Below, piece by piece: positions 26,736-37,062 of a DNA stretch of 64,000 bases. Position numbers and translations under genes: made by a program. The notes below the pieces were generated by a model that did no database searches, was not told where the DNA came from, and worked only from the letters and a program-made list of their open reading frames with translations. This DNA comes from DATFQE01 sp963738205 (GTDB lineage: Bacteria; Actinomycetota; Thermoleophilia; Gaiellales; Gaiellaceae), in the NCBI GenBank assembly GCA_963738205.1, contig CAVTVQ010000007.1, positions 992,001 through 1,056,000 on the forward strand. Direction: 5' to 3'. Each line of letters starts with the position of its first letter. The first letter of the stretch is position 1.

Positions 26736-27629
26736 ATGGCCGACGAGCTGATCGTCCATGAGCAGCCCGAGCTGCGGAACCCGATTCTCGTCGCCGCGTT
26801 CCGAGGCTGGAACGACGGCGGGCAGGGCGCGTCGCTGGCCGCCGGCTACCTCGCGAAGCTCTGGAACGCGAACCGCTTCGCGGAGATCGACCCCGAGGGC
26901 TTCTTCGACTTCCAGGTGACGCGGCCGCACGTCTCGCTCGTCGACGGGGTCTCCCGCAGGATCGAGTGGCCGGAGACGGCGTTCAGGCACGCTGCTCTGG
27001 GCGACAGCGAGCGCGACGCCGTGCTGCTCACCGGCAGCGAGCCGAACGTCCGCTGGAAGGCGTTCAGCGGGCTCGTCGTCGATCTCGCCAAGCAGCTCGA
27101 GATCGAGATGGTCGTGACGCTTGGCTCGCTGCTCGCGGATGTGCCGCATACACGGCCGGCACCCGTCACCGGGAGCGCGAGCGATCCGGAGCTCGTCGAG
27201 CGGCTGGGCCTCGAGACCTCGCGCTACGAGGGGCCGACCGGGATCGTCGGCGTGCTCCACGACGCCTGCCGCCAGGCGGGTGTTCCGTCGGCGAGCCTCT
27301 GGGCCGCCGTGCCGCACTATGTCTCCCTCGCGCCCAGCCCGCGCGCCGCCCAGGCGCTCTGCGACCGGCTCGGGGAGCTGCTCGACGTCGACATCGACAC
27401 CGAGGAGCTGCGCGAGGCCGGCGAGGCCTACACCGAGCAGGTGAGCGCGGCCGTCGCGACCGACGAGGAGACGCAGGCGTACGTCGAGGAGCTCGAGCAG
27501 CGGACGGACGACACCGTTCCGGACGAGTCGCAGCTGCCCTCGGGCGACGCGCTCGCCGCCGAGCTGACGCGCTTTCTCCGCGACCGCGACCGCGAGGGCG
27601 GTGACGGCACGCCCGGGCCGAGCTCCTAG
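26736..27629 (+). CDS. PAC2 family protein (proteasome-assembly-chaperone-like)
   Basis: 297 residues with the PAC2 pattern LIVAAFRGWNDGGQGASLAAGYL, FFDFQVTRPHVSL, MVVTLGSLLADVPHTRP and a C-terminal alpha-helical acidic tail. Bacterial PAC2 proteins are found in Actinobacteria with proteasomes, but their role is not firmly established. TAGACT (26724-26729) lies six bases before ATG 26736, ten bases after the ctaA stop. Confidence 0.88.
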   Translation: MADELIVHEQPELRNPILVAAFRGWNDGGQGASLAAGYLAKLWNANRFAEIDPEGFFDFQVTRPHVSLVDGVSRRIEWPETAFRHAALGDSERDAVLLTGSEPNVRWKAFSGLVVDLAKQLEIEMVVTLGSLLADVPHTRPAPVTGSASDPELVERLGLETSRYEGPTGIVGVLHDACRQAGVPSASLWAAVPHYVSLAPSPRAAQALCDRLGELLDVDIDTEELREAGEAYTEQVSAAVATDEETQAYVEELEQRTDDTVPDESQLPSGDALAAELTRFLRDRDREGGDGTPGPSS

Positions 27630-27634
27630 GCGTC

Positions 27635-29277
27635 CTAGCCGAACGTGAAGGCGTAGCCCGCGACGCCCCTGGCGACGCGGAGCTCGAGCAGGCCCGTGCG
27701 CACCCGCGGGAGTTCGAGCAGGTGTAGAGACGGCTGCCGTCGACGGCGACCGTCCCTACGCGCCGGCCGTCGAGACGCACCTCGACTCGCCCCTTGCCGC
27801 CGAGGACGAGGTTCACCTCGCGCGCGCGGAAGCGGAGCCGCAGGCGGGCGTTGCGGCCCGCGACGGCGCGCTCGGCCTCGACCCGCCAGCGGCCGCCGTA
27901 CGCGAGCTGGTCGGCAGCGAGCTGATCCGGAAGCACGTACGGCGCGTCGCGGTCGGACGCGACGCCCGGGTTGCCGAGGCTCGCGAGCCGCTGGTAACCG
28001 AGGTACGTCTCCGGCGTCGTCCGGCGGCTCGGCAGTGCCTCGTCGATCTGCGACGACACCAGCCGCGCCTGCGGCCGCTCTGCGAGCAGACCCTGGATCA
28101 CCCGCTCCGTCTCGGCGTACGAGCCCTCGCCGAAGTGGACGAACCTGACGTGACCGTCGCGGTCGATCAGGTACTTGGCCGGCCAGTAGCGGTTGCCGAA
28201 CGCGTTCCACGTGCCGTAGTCGTTGTCCAGCGCCACCGGATAGCGCACGCCCAGCCTGGCGACCGCTCCGCGGACGTTGTCGGCCTCGTGCTCGAACGCG
28301 AACTCGGGCGTGTGTACGCCGACGATCTGCAGGCCCTTGTCCCGGTAGGCGTTGTCCCAGGCACGGAGGTAGGGCAGCGTGCGCAGGCAGTTGACGCAGG
28401 AGTACGTCCAGAAGTCGACCAGCACCACCTTGCCGCGCAGGCCGGCGACGGTGAGCGGGTGGCCTTCGGGCGTGTTGAGCCAGCGCGAGATGCCGGCGAA
28501 CTCCGGCGCTGCGCCGAAGTCGCGCAGGCCCTCGTCGCCGGCGGCCGAGTGCTGCCGCCCGGTCAGCCGGTCGAGCCGGCGGTCGGCCGAAGAGCTGCGC
28601 TCGATCCGCTGCTGGAGCGACTCGGTGTAGCCGGGCACGGCGGTCTGGAAGCGGCTGTCGGCGCCGAGCGCGATCGCGAGCGCCGTCACGCCGACCACGG
28701 CGCCGAGCACCCGTCGAACGCCGAGCGCATGGGCCCGCACCGCGCGCATGCCGACCGCCCAGCGCCCGCCCGCGGCGACGAGGAGCATCGGCACGGCCGC
28801 TCCGAGCGCGTACGCGAGCGTGAGCACGACGACGTCCAGTCCGAGGTCGCGGCTCGCCGCCACGACGGTGACGGCTGCAAGGACGGGTCCGGCGCAGGGC
28901 ACAAAGACGAGCCCGAGTGCGGCGCCGAGCAGCAGTCCGCCGCCGAGGTCGCCGGCCGGCCGGCGGCTCAGGCGTACCAGCGGCCGCTCGAGCCACTGCC
29001 CCAGCCGTGGGAAGAGGAGCGAGGCGGCGACGACGAAGAGCAGGACCAGCGCGAGGTTGCGGAGGAAGTCCTTCGGCAGCCCGAGCGCGTCGAGCAGCCA
29101 GACGCCGGCCAGCGTGAAGGCGGAGAAGCTCGCGATCAGGCCGGCGACGATTGCGTACGGCCGCCGCCGCCCGCCCGCGGCGCCGCCCGCGAGCAGGATC
29201 GGCAGCACAGGCAGGACGCACGGCGACAGCGCCGTGATCAGCCCTGCGGCAAAGCCGATTGCGATCAGGACGAGCAT
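27635..29277 (-). CDS. DipZ-like protein: CcdA-type membrane domain + TlpA thioredoxin domain + C-terminal beta domain (frameshift near the end)
   Basis: Residues 1-230 hold six helices of the CcdA/DsbD electron-transfer family (LSPCVLPVLPILLAGG and FVPCAGPVLAAVTV carry the cysteines). Residues about 280-430 are a thioredoxin fold with VDFWTYSCVNCLRTLPYL (CVNC). A beta-rich domain (about 450-545) follows, as in DipZ. Near 27721 the frame changes; adding one C restores LLELPRVRTGLLELRVARG and a stop at 27635. Electrons pass from the cytoplasm to thiols outside. The break sits in a short C run, so a sequence error is likely. ATG 29277. Confidence 0.85.
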
Positions 29278-29328
29278 GGTCTGCCCCGAGCGTAATCAGG
29301 CGTTCGTTAACGGCGTCTTACGTCGGTA

Positions 29329-31794
29329 CTAGCCGTCGGCGGCGCGGGCCGGCTGGGGTGCGGGCTCGGCCTGCTCAGGCGCCGGTGCGGGCAGGGCCTC
29401 GACTGTGCCCTGCTGCTGCTGCTTCGCCTGGCTCTGCGCCTGCTGCTTGGCGCGCTTGCGGCGCCGCCTGCGCCGCGAGCGGCCGGGGTGGGCCTTCGGC
29501 GCCGGCAGGTTGTCGGCGAGCGCGTTCGCCACGTCGTTGATCGACGCGATCCGCTCGCGCGCCGCGTCGATGAGCTGGTTGGCGCGCGGTGTGTAGCCCT
29601 CGGCCGAGGCGAGGAGCGCCACGCCGACCTGGAGCGGCTGCTCGAGCGCGGCGTTCACGAGCCGGGCCGCGTTCTCCTCGTGCCGGTGGCCGCGGGAGTT
29701 GGCGAGCGCGCCGAGCAGGCGCTTCGCCTCCGGGAACTCCGAGCTGGCGCGCCGGTCCTGCGCCTTGCGCGTCGCCCGTGCGAGCTTCCACGTCCAGCGG
29801 CCGAGGATCTGCTCGGGCGCGTCTGCCTTGCCCGCGCCGAGCGCGCGCAGGAGCGTGCGCACCCCCTGGATGCGGTCCTTCTCCCAGGTCGGCGCCTGCG
29901 TCACGAGCGTGACGAGGTCGTCGAAGTCGGCGCGCTCGACTTGCATCGAGACGCGGTCTGCGAGCGCGATCAGGCGCAGCCGCCGGTTCGGATTCTCCGC
30001 GGCGCACGTGAACAGGAACTGCTCGAGGCAGCCGCGGCTCGCGCGACCGTCGGTCAGCTTCTGGACGAACTCGGCCCGCTCGTCGAACCGCACCTGCCGC
30101 CCCGCGATCGTCGCCCAGAAGCGCTGCTCGTCCTCGTCGAGGTAGCGCGGGTCGACGCGCTGCCACTCGCGCGCGATCACGTTCAGCCGCCGCTTCACGT
30201 CCGGGGTCACAGGGACGAGCCACGGTGCCGGAGCGAGCTTGCGGCGGGCGCGGCGGTTCGGGCGGCGCCTCGGCGCCGGCGTCACGCGGGCGCCCTCGCG
30301 GTAAAAGTCGGCGTCGAGCAGGCTGTGCAGCGACACGACGCGGTCGTTGTGCGTCGACCCCTTGTTGACGAAGTCGACGACGATGCCCGCTTCCTTGCGC
30401 GGGTGCAGCCGCATGATCCGGCCGATCCGCTGCTGGTAGACGCGGCGGCTCGCCGTCGGCGCCAGGTGCATGCACACCGTCGCGCGCGGCGAGTTCCAGC
30501 CCTCGGCGAGCAGCTGGGCGTTGATGAGGATGTTGATCTCGCCGCGCTCGTAGGCGGCCAGCGTCTCGGCCAGGCGGACGGGCGGCGTGCGGCCGCTGAC
30601 CGCCTCGGCCTTCAGCCCCGCCGAGCGGAACTCCTTGGCGAGGTTGTAGGCGTGGTCGACACCGGCTGCGTAGACGATCCCGGGCGTGTTGTCGAAGCGG
30701 TCGCGATAGAGGCTCGCCGCCGCCTGGTTCAGCGCCTGGTGGTCGAGGACGGCGGCCAGCGCGCGCTCCTCGAAGTCGCCGCCGACGATGGGCACCGAGG
30801 AGATCGCGGCCGCGGGCGGCACCCGCAGCGTGCGGAGCGGCGCAATCAGGCCCCGCCGGGCCGCGTCCTGGAGGGGCAGGTCGTCGACCGAGGCGGGGAA
30901 GACGTCGGAGACCTGCTTCGCGATCAGCTGCTCCGTGGCCGTCATGCCCACGTAGAGCGGCTCCGGGAAGCTCCGGATCGCGGCGCTCGTCTTTTCGCCG
31001 AGCGCGGTGTGAGCCTCGTCCGCGATCACGAGCTGGTACGCGTCGCGGTCGATCGAGCCGACATGGCGGGCGAACCAGGCGTAGGTCTGCACGGTGATCG
31101 GGCTCTTGCTCTTCGGCCGACTGCCGCGCTCCACCACGGGCTCGAGCCGGTCGCCGTAGCCCTCCTCGGTCAGGTCGCGGGTGAACTGCGAGACGAGCAG
31201 CCTGCGGTGCGTGAGGATCAGCACGCCGAGCGTGCGAGCCGCTTCCACGAAGCCGGCGGCCGCGATGGTCTTGCCCGACGCGGTCGGGTGGCGGAACCGG
31301 AAGCGGCGGACGGCGCCAGGGTCGGTCTGGAGGTCGACGACCTCGGCCTCGCCCTCGGCGGTCATGTCCTCGTCTTCGTCCTCGTCGACCTCCACCGGCT
31401 CGGCGTACCCGTTGCCGTTCAGGTCTTCGTCCTCGCGCTGGTTGGCCGCGATCAGCTCGGTGAGCATCCCGGCCAGCGCGTCCACCTGGTGCCGACGCAG
31501 CTCGGTGCCCGAGGCGAGGCGCGGTTGCTTCTCCGAGAGCACGCGTTCCAGGCCGAGCATCAGGCCGAAGCGAACCTTCCATTCCGAGGATGGCTCCGCC
31601 CTGCCCGCCTCGATCTCCGAGAGGGCCTCGTCCAGCGCTCTCTTGCGCGCCGTTCCGGGCGCGAGCACGACGGCTGGATCCTCGTCGGGATGGAGGAACG
31701 GCTCGCCTGCCCACGCTTCGGCGCGTGCGCTCGACTCGGTGAGAGCGTCCGTTGCCTCCGGCGCTATCGTCGGGTGCTCGGTCGTGTTTTGCAT
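29329..31794 (-). CDS. Superfamily 2 DEAD/DEAH-type helicase
   Basis: About 820 residues. Acidic linker (EVDEDEDEDM) near 120, then motif I as FRHPTASGKTIAAAGF, DEAH box in LVIADEAHTALG, VGMTATEQ (motif III), and the second RecA domain with AGVDHAYNLAKEF, INAQLLAEGWNSP and the motif VI arginines in YQQRIGRIMRLHP. The C-terminal 400 residues are helical, ending in a very basic run and Gln-rich tail that could bind RNA or DNA. It resembles type III/UvrB-like translocases. ATG 31794 begins the conserved N-terminus; a leader with hairpins precedes it. Confidence 0.8.
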   Translation of the reverse strand: MQNTTEHPTIAPEATDALTESSARAEAWAGEPFLHPDEDPAVVLAPGTARKRALDEALSEIEAGRAEPSSEWKVRFGLMLGLERVLSEKQPRLASGTELRRHQVDALAGMLTELIAANQREDEDLNGNGYAEPVEVDEDEDEDMTAEGEAEVVDLQTDPGAVRRFRFRHPTASGKTIAAAGFVEAARTLGVLILTHRRLLVSQFTRDLTEEGYGDRLEPVVERGSRPKSKSPITVQTYAWFARHVGSIDRDAYQLVIADEAHTALGEKTSAAIRSFPEPLYVGMTATEQLIAKQVSDVFPASVDDLPLQDAARRGLIAPLRTLRVPPAAAISSVPIVGGDFEERALAAVLDHQALNQAAASLYRDRFDNTPGIVYAAGVDHAYNLAKEFRSAGLKAEAVSGRTPPVRLAETLAAYERGEINILINAQLLAEGWNSPRATVCMHLAPTASRRVYQQRIGRIMRLHPRKEAGIVVDFVNKGSTHNDRVVSLHSLLDADFYREGARVTPAPRRRPNRRARRKLAPAPWLVPVTPDVKRRLNVIAREWQRVDPRYLDEDEQRFWATIAGRQVRFDERAEFVQKLTDGRASRGCLEQFLFTCAAENPNRRLRLIALADRVSMQVERADFDDLVTLVTQAPTWEKDRIQGVRTLLRALGAGKADAPEQILGRWTWKLARATRKAQDRRASSEFPEAKRLLGALANSRGHRHEENAARLVNAALEQPLQVGVALLASAEGYTPRANQLIDAARERIASINDVANALADNLPAPKAHPGRSRRRRRRKRAKQQAQSQAKQQQQGTVEALPAPAPEQAEPAPQPARAADG

Positions 31795-31872
31795 GCGCGC
31801 GACGCTTCGTGCGTCGCAACCTTTTGAGAGAGCCGCCCGCTGGTCCCCTGAGGCGGGCGTCTGACGCAGCAT
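31795..31872 (-). promoter_or_regulatory. Folded 5' leader of the helicase gene
   Basis: TATGCT (31872-31867) is a plausible -10. The roughly 65-base leader contains, in RNA order, a short hairpin GCGTC/GACGC, a 7-bp stem CGCCCGC/GCGGGCG, and a 7-bp hairpin (31817-31811 with 31805-31799, loop 31810-31806) ending five bases before the ATG. AAAAGG lies just before the last hairpin, which would bring it near the start codon. Confidence 0.45.
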
Positions 31873-31889
31873 AGCCGATTTTCCGGCTG

Positions 31890-32609
31890 TCAGCTCGTAT
31901 CGGTCGCAGCAGCGGCCAGGAACCCGTCGAGCGGTTTCGCCAGCCGCTCGGCGAGTTCCGGCCGGGTAATCCGTAGCTCGTGCAGGAAGGCGTCGGTCGC
32001 CGCCCTCAGCGCCCGTCGGAGCTCGTCCGGCTCGAGCGAGCGCGGCAGCGCGTCGTCGAGCTGCTCCAGGAGTTCGACCGGCAGGTCGTCGACGTCCTTG
32101 TACTCGTCGAGGAGCAGGCCGAGTCGGGCGGTCGCGAGTGCGAGCGTTCTCCAGCGCAGCAGCCCGACGTAGTACTGGGCTCGCCACGGGTGCCCGCGGG
32201 CGACGGCGATCGCCCCGTGGAGGACGTCGTGCCAGGCGAACCCCGCTTCCCCGTCCGCGTCCGGCGCGGGCCATTCGCCCTCGCTCGCGTGCCCGGGGCG
32301 GAACCCGAGGTCGACCTCGAGCAGGTTCTCGAGCAGGAAGCCGCGCACGTGCTCGTCGCCGAACGAGACCGCATAGTGATGCAGGACGGGTAGGGAGTCA
32401 TAGGCCCGTGGGATCCAGGCGTCGGCAACCTCGAGCTGGTCGATCCCGGCACGGACCGTGACGACCAGGTCGACGTCCGACCAGCGGTCGCGGTATCCCT
32501 CGACGCCCGAGCCGGACAGCTCGACGCGTTCGACCCGCTCGTCCGCCGAGATCAGGTCGGTCAGTCGGGTTGCGACCTCGTCGCGCTCCTCAGGCGTGTA
32601 AAGCGCCAT
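31890..32609 (-). CDS. Nucleotidyltransferase-domain protein
   Basis: 239 residues. LSGSGVEGYRDRWSDVDLVV matches the pol-beta-like G-S-x(9-11)-D-x-D motif, and VDLGF gives the third carboxylate. The second half is helical. Similar proteins include antibiotic nucleotidyltransferases and many uncharacterised ones, so the substrate is open. ATG 32609 overlaps the end of the fadJ-like gene by 20 bases. Confidence 0.75.
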   Translation of the reverse strand: MALYTPEERDEVATRLTDLISADERVERVELSGSGVEGYRDRWSDVDLVVTVRAGIDQLEVADAWIPRAYDSLPVLHHYAVSFGDEHVRGFLLENLLEVDLGFRPGHASEGEWPAPDADGEAGFAWHDVLHGAIAVARGHPWRAQYYVGLLRWRTLALATARLGLLLDEYKDVDDLPVELLEQLDDALPRSLEPDELRRALRAATDAFLHELRITRPELAERLAKPLDGFLAAAATDTS

Positions 32610-34585
32610 GCGCGTCGGCGAGCTTACGCCCGGCGACGCGTTCGGACACGCCTGTCTGGTCCAGGTGCTTGGTGATGCCGCCGAGCCAGAACGGCCAGCC
32701 GGCGCCGAGGATCAGCGCGGTGTCGACGTCCTTCGCGTCGGCGATCACGCCCTCCTCGAGCATCCGGGTCGACCTCGTCGGCGATCGCCTCGAGCACATC
32801 GCGCTGGATCTCGTCGACGCTGCTGCGCGCGTCGCCGCGCACGACGATCTCGTCGTTGCCGTCGGCGTAGTTGCGCAGCGTCTCGGAAAGCGGGAAGCGG
32901 TCCGGAAACGCCTCGTTGAGCGTCTCGAGCACGTGGTTCGCGATGCGCGGGCCGACCATCTGCAGCAGCACGGACGGTGCCATCGGCAGGCCCAGGCGCA
33001 GAATTGCCTCGTCGGTCTCCTCGACCGTGTTGCCGTTCTCGAGCGCGTCCATCAGCACGGTGGTCATCCGCGTCAGCACCCGGTTGACGATGAAAGCCGG
33101 CGCGTCGGCCGACAGCACGGGGCGCTTGCGGAGCTTCTTGGCCGTGTCCCAGACGGTGGCGAGCGTCAGGTCGTCGGTCTCGGTCGCGCGGATGACCTCG
33201 ACGAGCGGGAGCACCGCGACCGGGTTGAAGAAGTGCATCCCGGCCACGCGCTCCGGGTGCTCGAGCTCGCTGGCCATGTCGGTGATCGACAGCGACGACG
33301 TGTTCGTCGCGAGCACGCATTCCGGCGAGACGATCCGCTCGAGCTCGCCGAAGACCTCGCGCTTGACGTCGAGCTCCTCGAAGACCGCCTCGAGCACCAG
33401 GTCGCAGTCGGCGAAGTCGTCGTAGCCGATGGAGCCGCTTGCAAGCGACGCGAGGAAGCGCGCCTTGCCTTCGGTGTAGCGACCCTTCCGGGCCTGCTCG
33501 GCGAACTCGTCTGCGATCGACTCGAGCGCGCGGTCGACGATCTCCTGGCTGACGTCGCGGAGGACGACAGGAACCTCGAGCCGGCGGAGGAACAGCGTCG
33601 CGAGCTGGGTCGCCATCAAGCCTGCACCGACGATCCCGACCTTCCGGACCGGGCGTGACTCCGCATCGGGCCGGCCCGCATCCTGCTTCGCGCGGCGGTC
33701 GACCAGGTCGAATGCGTACAGCGACGCGCGGGCCTGCGGCGACAGCATCAGGTCGGCGATCGCCTCCTCCTCGGCGCGGTAGCCCTCTTCGAGGCTCCAC
33801 GTCGCCGAGCCCTCGATCAGGTCGAGCGCCCGGTACGGAGCGGGCGCCGCGCCGTGCACCGAGTCGTCGAGCTGGTTCCGCGCACGACGGATCACGTCGG
33901 CGAGCTCGGACGCGTCCGGCTCGGCGCGGTCGGTGCCGGCGTCGATCAGCTCCAGCGCGTAGGCGATCGACTCGTCCAGGAACTCGGCCGGCTCGAGCAG
34001 TCGGTCGGCGAGGCCGTACCCGACCGCCTCGGCCCCGGTCAGCATCCGGTTCTGCCGCATCGGGTTCTGGACGACGAACTTCACGGCCGTCTTCGGGTCG
34101 ACGAGCCGCGGGACGAGCTGCGTGCCGCCCCACGCGGGGAAGATGCCGAGGAACACCTCGGGCACCGCGAAGTGGCGCACGGCGCTGGAGATGGCGCGGG
34201 CGTCGCAATGGAGGGCGATCTCGACGCCGCCTCCGAGGCAGGCGCCGTTGATCGCGGCCACGGTCGGGTAGGGGAGCGCCCGGATGCGGCCGAAGGCGTC
34301 GTGTCCCGCCCGGCTGCCCTCGATCGCCTCTTCGCGACTGCGGATCTTCGGGAACTCGGTCATGTCCGCCCCGACGGCGAAGACGAACGGCTTGCCGGTG
34401 AGCACCATCGCCACCCAGTCGCCGTCCTCGAGCTCGGCGAGCACGCGCTGGGCCGACTCGAAGGCGGAGCGTCCGAAGACCGTGGGCTTCGTGTAGTCGG
34501 CGCCGTTGTCCACGGTGACGAGCGCGAGCGGGCCCCGCTCGGTGTCGACGCGCCGCAGCTTGAACTCTGTGCGCACGTCGCTCAC
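32590..34585 (-). CDS. fadJ: FadJ/FadB-type trifunctional beta-oxidation protein: enoyl-CoA hydratase + 3-hydroxyacyl-CoA dehydrogenase (frameshift near C-terminus)
   Basis: N-terminal crotonase domain (about 1-290): TGKPFVFAVGADMTEF, NGACLGGGVEIALHCDARAI, EVFLGIFPAWGGTQLVPR. Then the dehydrogenase: VGIVGAGLMATQLATLF (NAD site), NTSSLSITDMAS, HFFNPVAVLPLVEVIR, and C-terminal domain FIVNRVLTRM. Near 32767 one extra C shifts the frame; correcting it gives MLEEGVIADAKDVDTALI and the stop at 32590. GTG 34585 overlaps the thiolase stop (GTGA), so the two form the fad operon hydrating, oxidising and cleaving acyl-CoA. GAGLMATQ has Ala and Thr where GxGxMG is common. Confidence 0.88.
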
Positions 34586-35772
34586 GCGGCTGCCGGGTTC
34601 TCCCAGAGCGCGGCGGCGCCCATGCCCATGCCGATGCACAGCGCCGTCAGCCCGTAGTGCACGTTCGGCCGCTCGCGGAACCCGTAGGCGAGCTGGGCCA
34701 TGAGGCGGACGCCGGTGGCAGCCAGCGGGTGACCGCACGCGATCGCGCCGCCGTAGGGATTGAGCCGCTCGTCCTCGGGATCGACGCCCAAGGCGTCACA
34801 CCACGTCAGCACCTGGACGGCGAACGGCTCGTTCAGCTCGAAGAGGCCGACGTCGTCGATCGTCAGCCCCGCCTGCTCGAGGACGCGCTTCGTCGCCGGG
34901 ATCGGCCCGATCCCCATCAGCTCCGGCTCGACGCCGGCGAACGCGAAGCCGACGAGGCGCATCTTCGGCTCGAGGCCCAGTTCCCTCGCCGCCTCCTCGG
35001 AGGCCAGCAGCGAGGCGGTCGCGCCGTCGGTGAGACCGGCGGAGTTGCCAGCGGTAACGCGGCCGCCCGGGCGGAACGGCGTGGGCAGCTCTGCGAGGCC
35101 CTCCAGCGACGTGTCCGGGCGCAAGAACTGGTCGAGGTCGGCAACCGCCCAGCCCTCGTCGGTGAAGACGCTCATCGGCACGACGGTCTCTCTCATCACC
35201 CCGTTCTGCCACGCTGCGGCCGCCCGCTGCTGAGAACGCACGGCGAAGGCGTCGGCGTCCTCCTTCGTGAGCTGCGGGAAGCGGTCGTGCAGGTTCTCGG
35301 CGGTCGCTCCCATCGACACGGCGGAGTCGTCGACGAGCCGCTCGGCAAGGAAGCGCGGGTTGAACTCGACCTCCTCGCCCATCGGGTGGTGGCCCATGTG
35401 CTCGACGCCGCCCGCGACGACGACGTCGGCCGCACCGAAGCCGATCTGGCCCGCGCCCGAGGTGACGGCCGTCAGCGCGCCCGCACACATGCGGTCGATC
35501 GCGTAACCGGGCACGGTCTCGGGCAGCCCGGCGAGCAGGCCGACGTCCCGGCCGAGCGTCAGGCCCTGATCGCCGACCTGGGCCGTCGCGGCGAACACGA
35601 CGTCGTCGACGCGCTCCGGCGGCAGCGACGGATTGCGACGCAGCAGCTCGCGCACGACTTTCGCGCCCATGTCGTCCGCGCGGGTCTTCCAGAAGAAGCC
35701 CTTCGGGCCGGCGCGCCCGAAGGCGGTCCGGACACCGTCGACGTAGACGACCTCCCGCAGCTCACGGCCCAT
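34582..35772 (-). CDS. fadA: Acetyl-CoA C-acyltransferase (thiolase)
   Basis: 396 residues. The nucleophile cysteine lies in YAIDRMCAGALTAVTSGA, with FELNEPFAVQVLTW, GGAIACGHPLAATGVRLM and the second cysteine in YGLTALCIGMGMGAA. It cleaves 3-ketoacyl-CoA to acetyl-CoA and a shorter acyl-CoA. First gene of the fad operon; ATG 35772 lies near TTGATTGACTGATCGGTCAA, an inverted-repeat-rich stretch that could bind a TetR-type fatty-acid regulator. Confidence 0.94.
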   Translation of the reverse strand: MGRELREVVYVDGVRTAFGRAGPKGFFWKTRADDMGAKVVRELLRRNPSLPPERVDDVVFAATAQVGDQGLTLGRDVGLLAGLPETVPGYAIDRMCAGALTAVTSGAGQIGFGAADVVVAGGVEHMGHHPMGEEVEFNPRFLAERLVDDSAVSMGATAENLHDRFPQLTKEDADAFAVRSQQRAAAAWQNGVMRETVVPMSVFTDEGWAVADLDQFLRPDTSLEGLAELPTPFRPGGRVTAGNSAGLTDGATASLLASEEAARELGLEPKMRLVGFAFAGVEPELMGIGPIPATKRVLEQAGLTIDDVGLFELNEPFAVQVLTWCDALGVDPEDERLNPYGGAIACGHPLAATGVRLMAQLAYGFRERPNVHYGLTALCIGMGMGAAALWENPAAA

Positions 35773-35837
35773 GACTGCCCGGATCTTAGTGGGTTGATTG
35801 ACTGATCGGTCAACGCCTCGACGCCATACTCAGGCCC

Positions 35838-36527
35838 GTGGGCGACGGCTGGGACGAGATCGTCGAGCGGGAGATCGGGCGCTACCACGACGGCGAGGCG
35901 CGCCTGCCCGCCGAGGCCGATCCGCGCCAGCGCCAGCTCACGCGGATGGGCAACGCCGCCAACGGCGCGGGCCTCGCGCTGCTCATGCTCGGCCGCGGCG
36001 ACGAGGCAGCCAAGTGGCTGGGCCATGCAGCCCAGCGGTGGCGTGAGAGCTTTCGCGACGCGCCGCCAGGGAGCTGGGGCAGGCCGATCGGCGCAATCAA
36101 GGCGCTTCTGCTGGCAGGCGACCGCGAAGGCGCCGAGGATGCGGCTCGCTGGGCGCTCGAGGCCGACGCCGCCGAGGCCGAGTCCCCGATCGGCCGTTAC
36201 GCGGCGACGCTTGCGCACCTCGTGCTCGCCGAGGACACGGAGGCGGGCAACCTCGCCTTGACGATCCGCGAGCGCGACGACTTCCCGCAGGACGTGGCGG
36301 ACGCCTTGGCCGCGCTCGCCGAGGGCGACCGCGTCGGCTACGTGCAGGCGGTGGAGCGCGTGCTCGCTTCGTTCGAGACCCGCGACGGGTACCTCGACGA
36401 CGTGCCGGTCGCAGACACGGTGCTGGTGCTGCAGGCGCTAGCGGGGCCGCGGGAGCTGGCGGCAGAGCTGAGCTCGCCGCTCTTCCGGGTCACTCGCCTT
36501 CGGTGTAGGGGTGCGAGACGAGGGTGA
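35838..36527 (+). CDS. Hypothetical TPR-like alpha-helical protein
   Basis: 229 residues, all helical, with TPR-like stretches (AGLALLMLGRGDEAAKWLGHAAQ, IGAIKALLLAGDREGAEDAARWAL). Similar short proteins occur in Actinobacteria without known role. GTG 35838 lies seven bases after CATACT (35825-35830). The end overlaps the convergent winged-helix gene by 38 bases, so the last residues are less certain. Confidence 0.65.
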   Translation: MGDGWDEIVEREIGRYHDGEARLPAEADPRQRQLTRMGNAANGAGLALLMLGRGDEAAKWLGHAAQRWRESFRDAPPGSWGRPIGAIKALLLAGDREGAEDAARWALEADAAEAESPIGRYAATLAHLVLAEDTEAGNLALTIRERDDFPQDVADALAALAEGDRVGYVQAVERVLASFETRDGYLDDVPVADTVLVLQALAGPRELAAELSSPLFRVTRLRCRGARRG

Positions 36528-37026
36528 CGAGAACGGCGTCGAGGTTGGGATCCTCGAGCTCTTCCGCCTTCTCCACGAAGGCCTGCCACAGCTCGCGGAC
36601 GTGCTCGGGCGCGAGGCGGGCGGTCAGCTGCGCGCTGCGGAAGCGGCCCTCGGGGCCGAACTTCTCCCAGCCGCGCTGCACCTCCTCGAGCATGGCGGCG
36701 TGGATGTCGGTGGAGCCGGTGCCGAGCAGCTCGGGCGCGACCCTGATCGCCTTGGCGACCGCGCGGTAGGGCTTCTCCCGTGCGCGACCGGCGCCGGCCG
36801 ACGGCCGGATCAGGCCCGCGCGGACGAGCATCCGCACGTGGAAGTGCAGGTGGCCGGGGTCGACGTCCAGGCGGCTGGCGAGCTCGCGGTTCGACAGCTC
36901 CTCGCCGGTCTCGCCCAGCAGCTCGAGCACGCGCAGGCGGAGCGGATGCCCCAGCGCTTTGATCTGCTCGGGGCGGTCGATGGTAAGGACTTCGAGTGGC
37001 TCCGGCGCGGGCGTCGGCGCGTCCAT
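36490..37026 (-). CDS. ArsR-like winged-helix transcriptional regulator
   Basis: 178 residues. Residues 15-95 are an ArsR/HTH_20 winged helix: IKALGHPLRLRVLELLGE, LSNRELASRLDVDPGHLHFHVRMLVRAGLI. The C-terminal half is helical and has no clear metal-binding cysteines. Family members commonly regulate neighbouring operons; here it is upstream of nothing on its own strand. TATAAA (37041-37036) is nine bases before ATG 37026. Confidence 0.85.
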   Translation of the reverse strand: MDAPTPAPEPLEVLTIDRPEQIKALGHPLRLRVLELLGETGEELSNRELASRLDVDPGHLHFHVRMLVRAGLIRPSAGAGRAREKPYRAVAKAIRVAPELLGTGSTDIHAAMLEEVQRGWEKFGPEGRFRSAQLTARLAPEHVRELWQAFVEKAEELEDPNLDAVLVTLVSHPYTEGE

Positions 37027-37062
37027 TCTCAACGCTTTATAAACCAGTGGGTCAACGCCTGT

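Noticed and set aside
29488..31827. 779-codon plus-strand frame opposite the helicase
   Set aside because: No family motifs; pure antisense shadow of a helicase with all its motifs intact.
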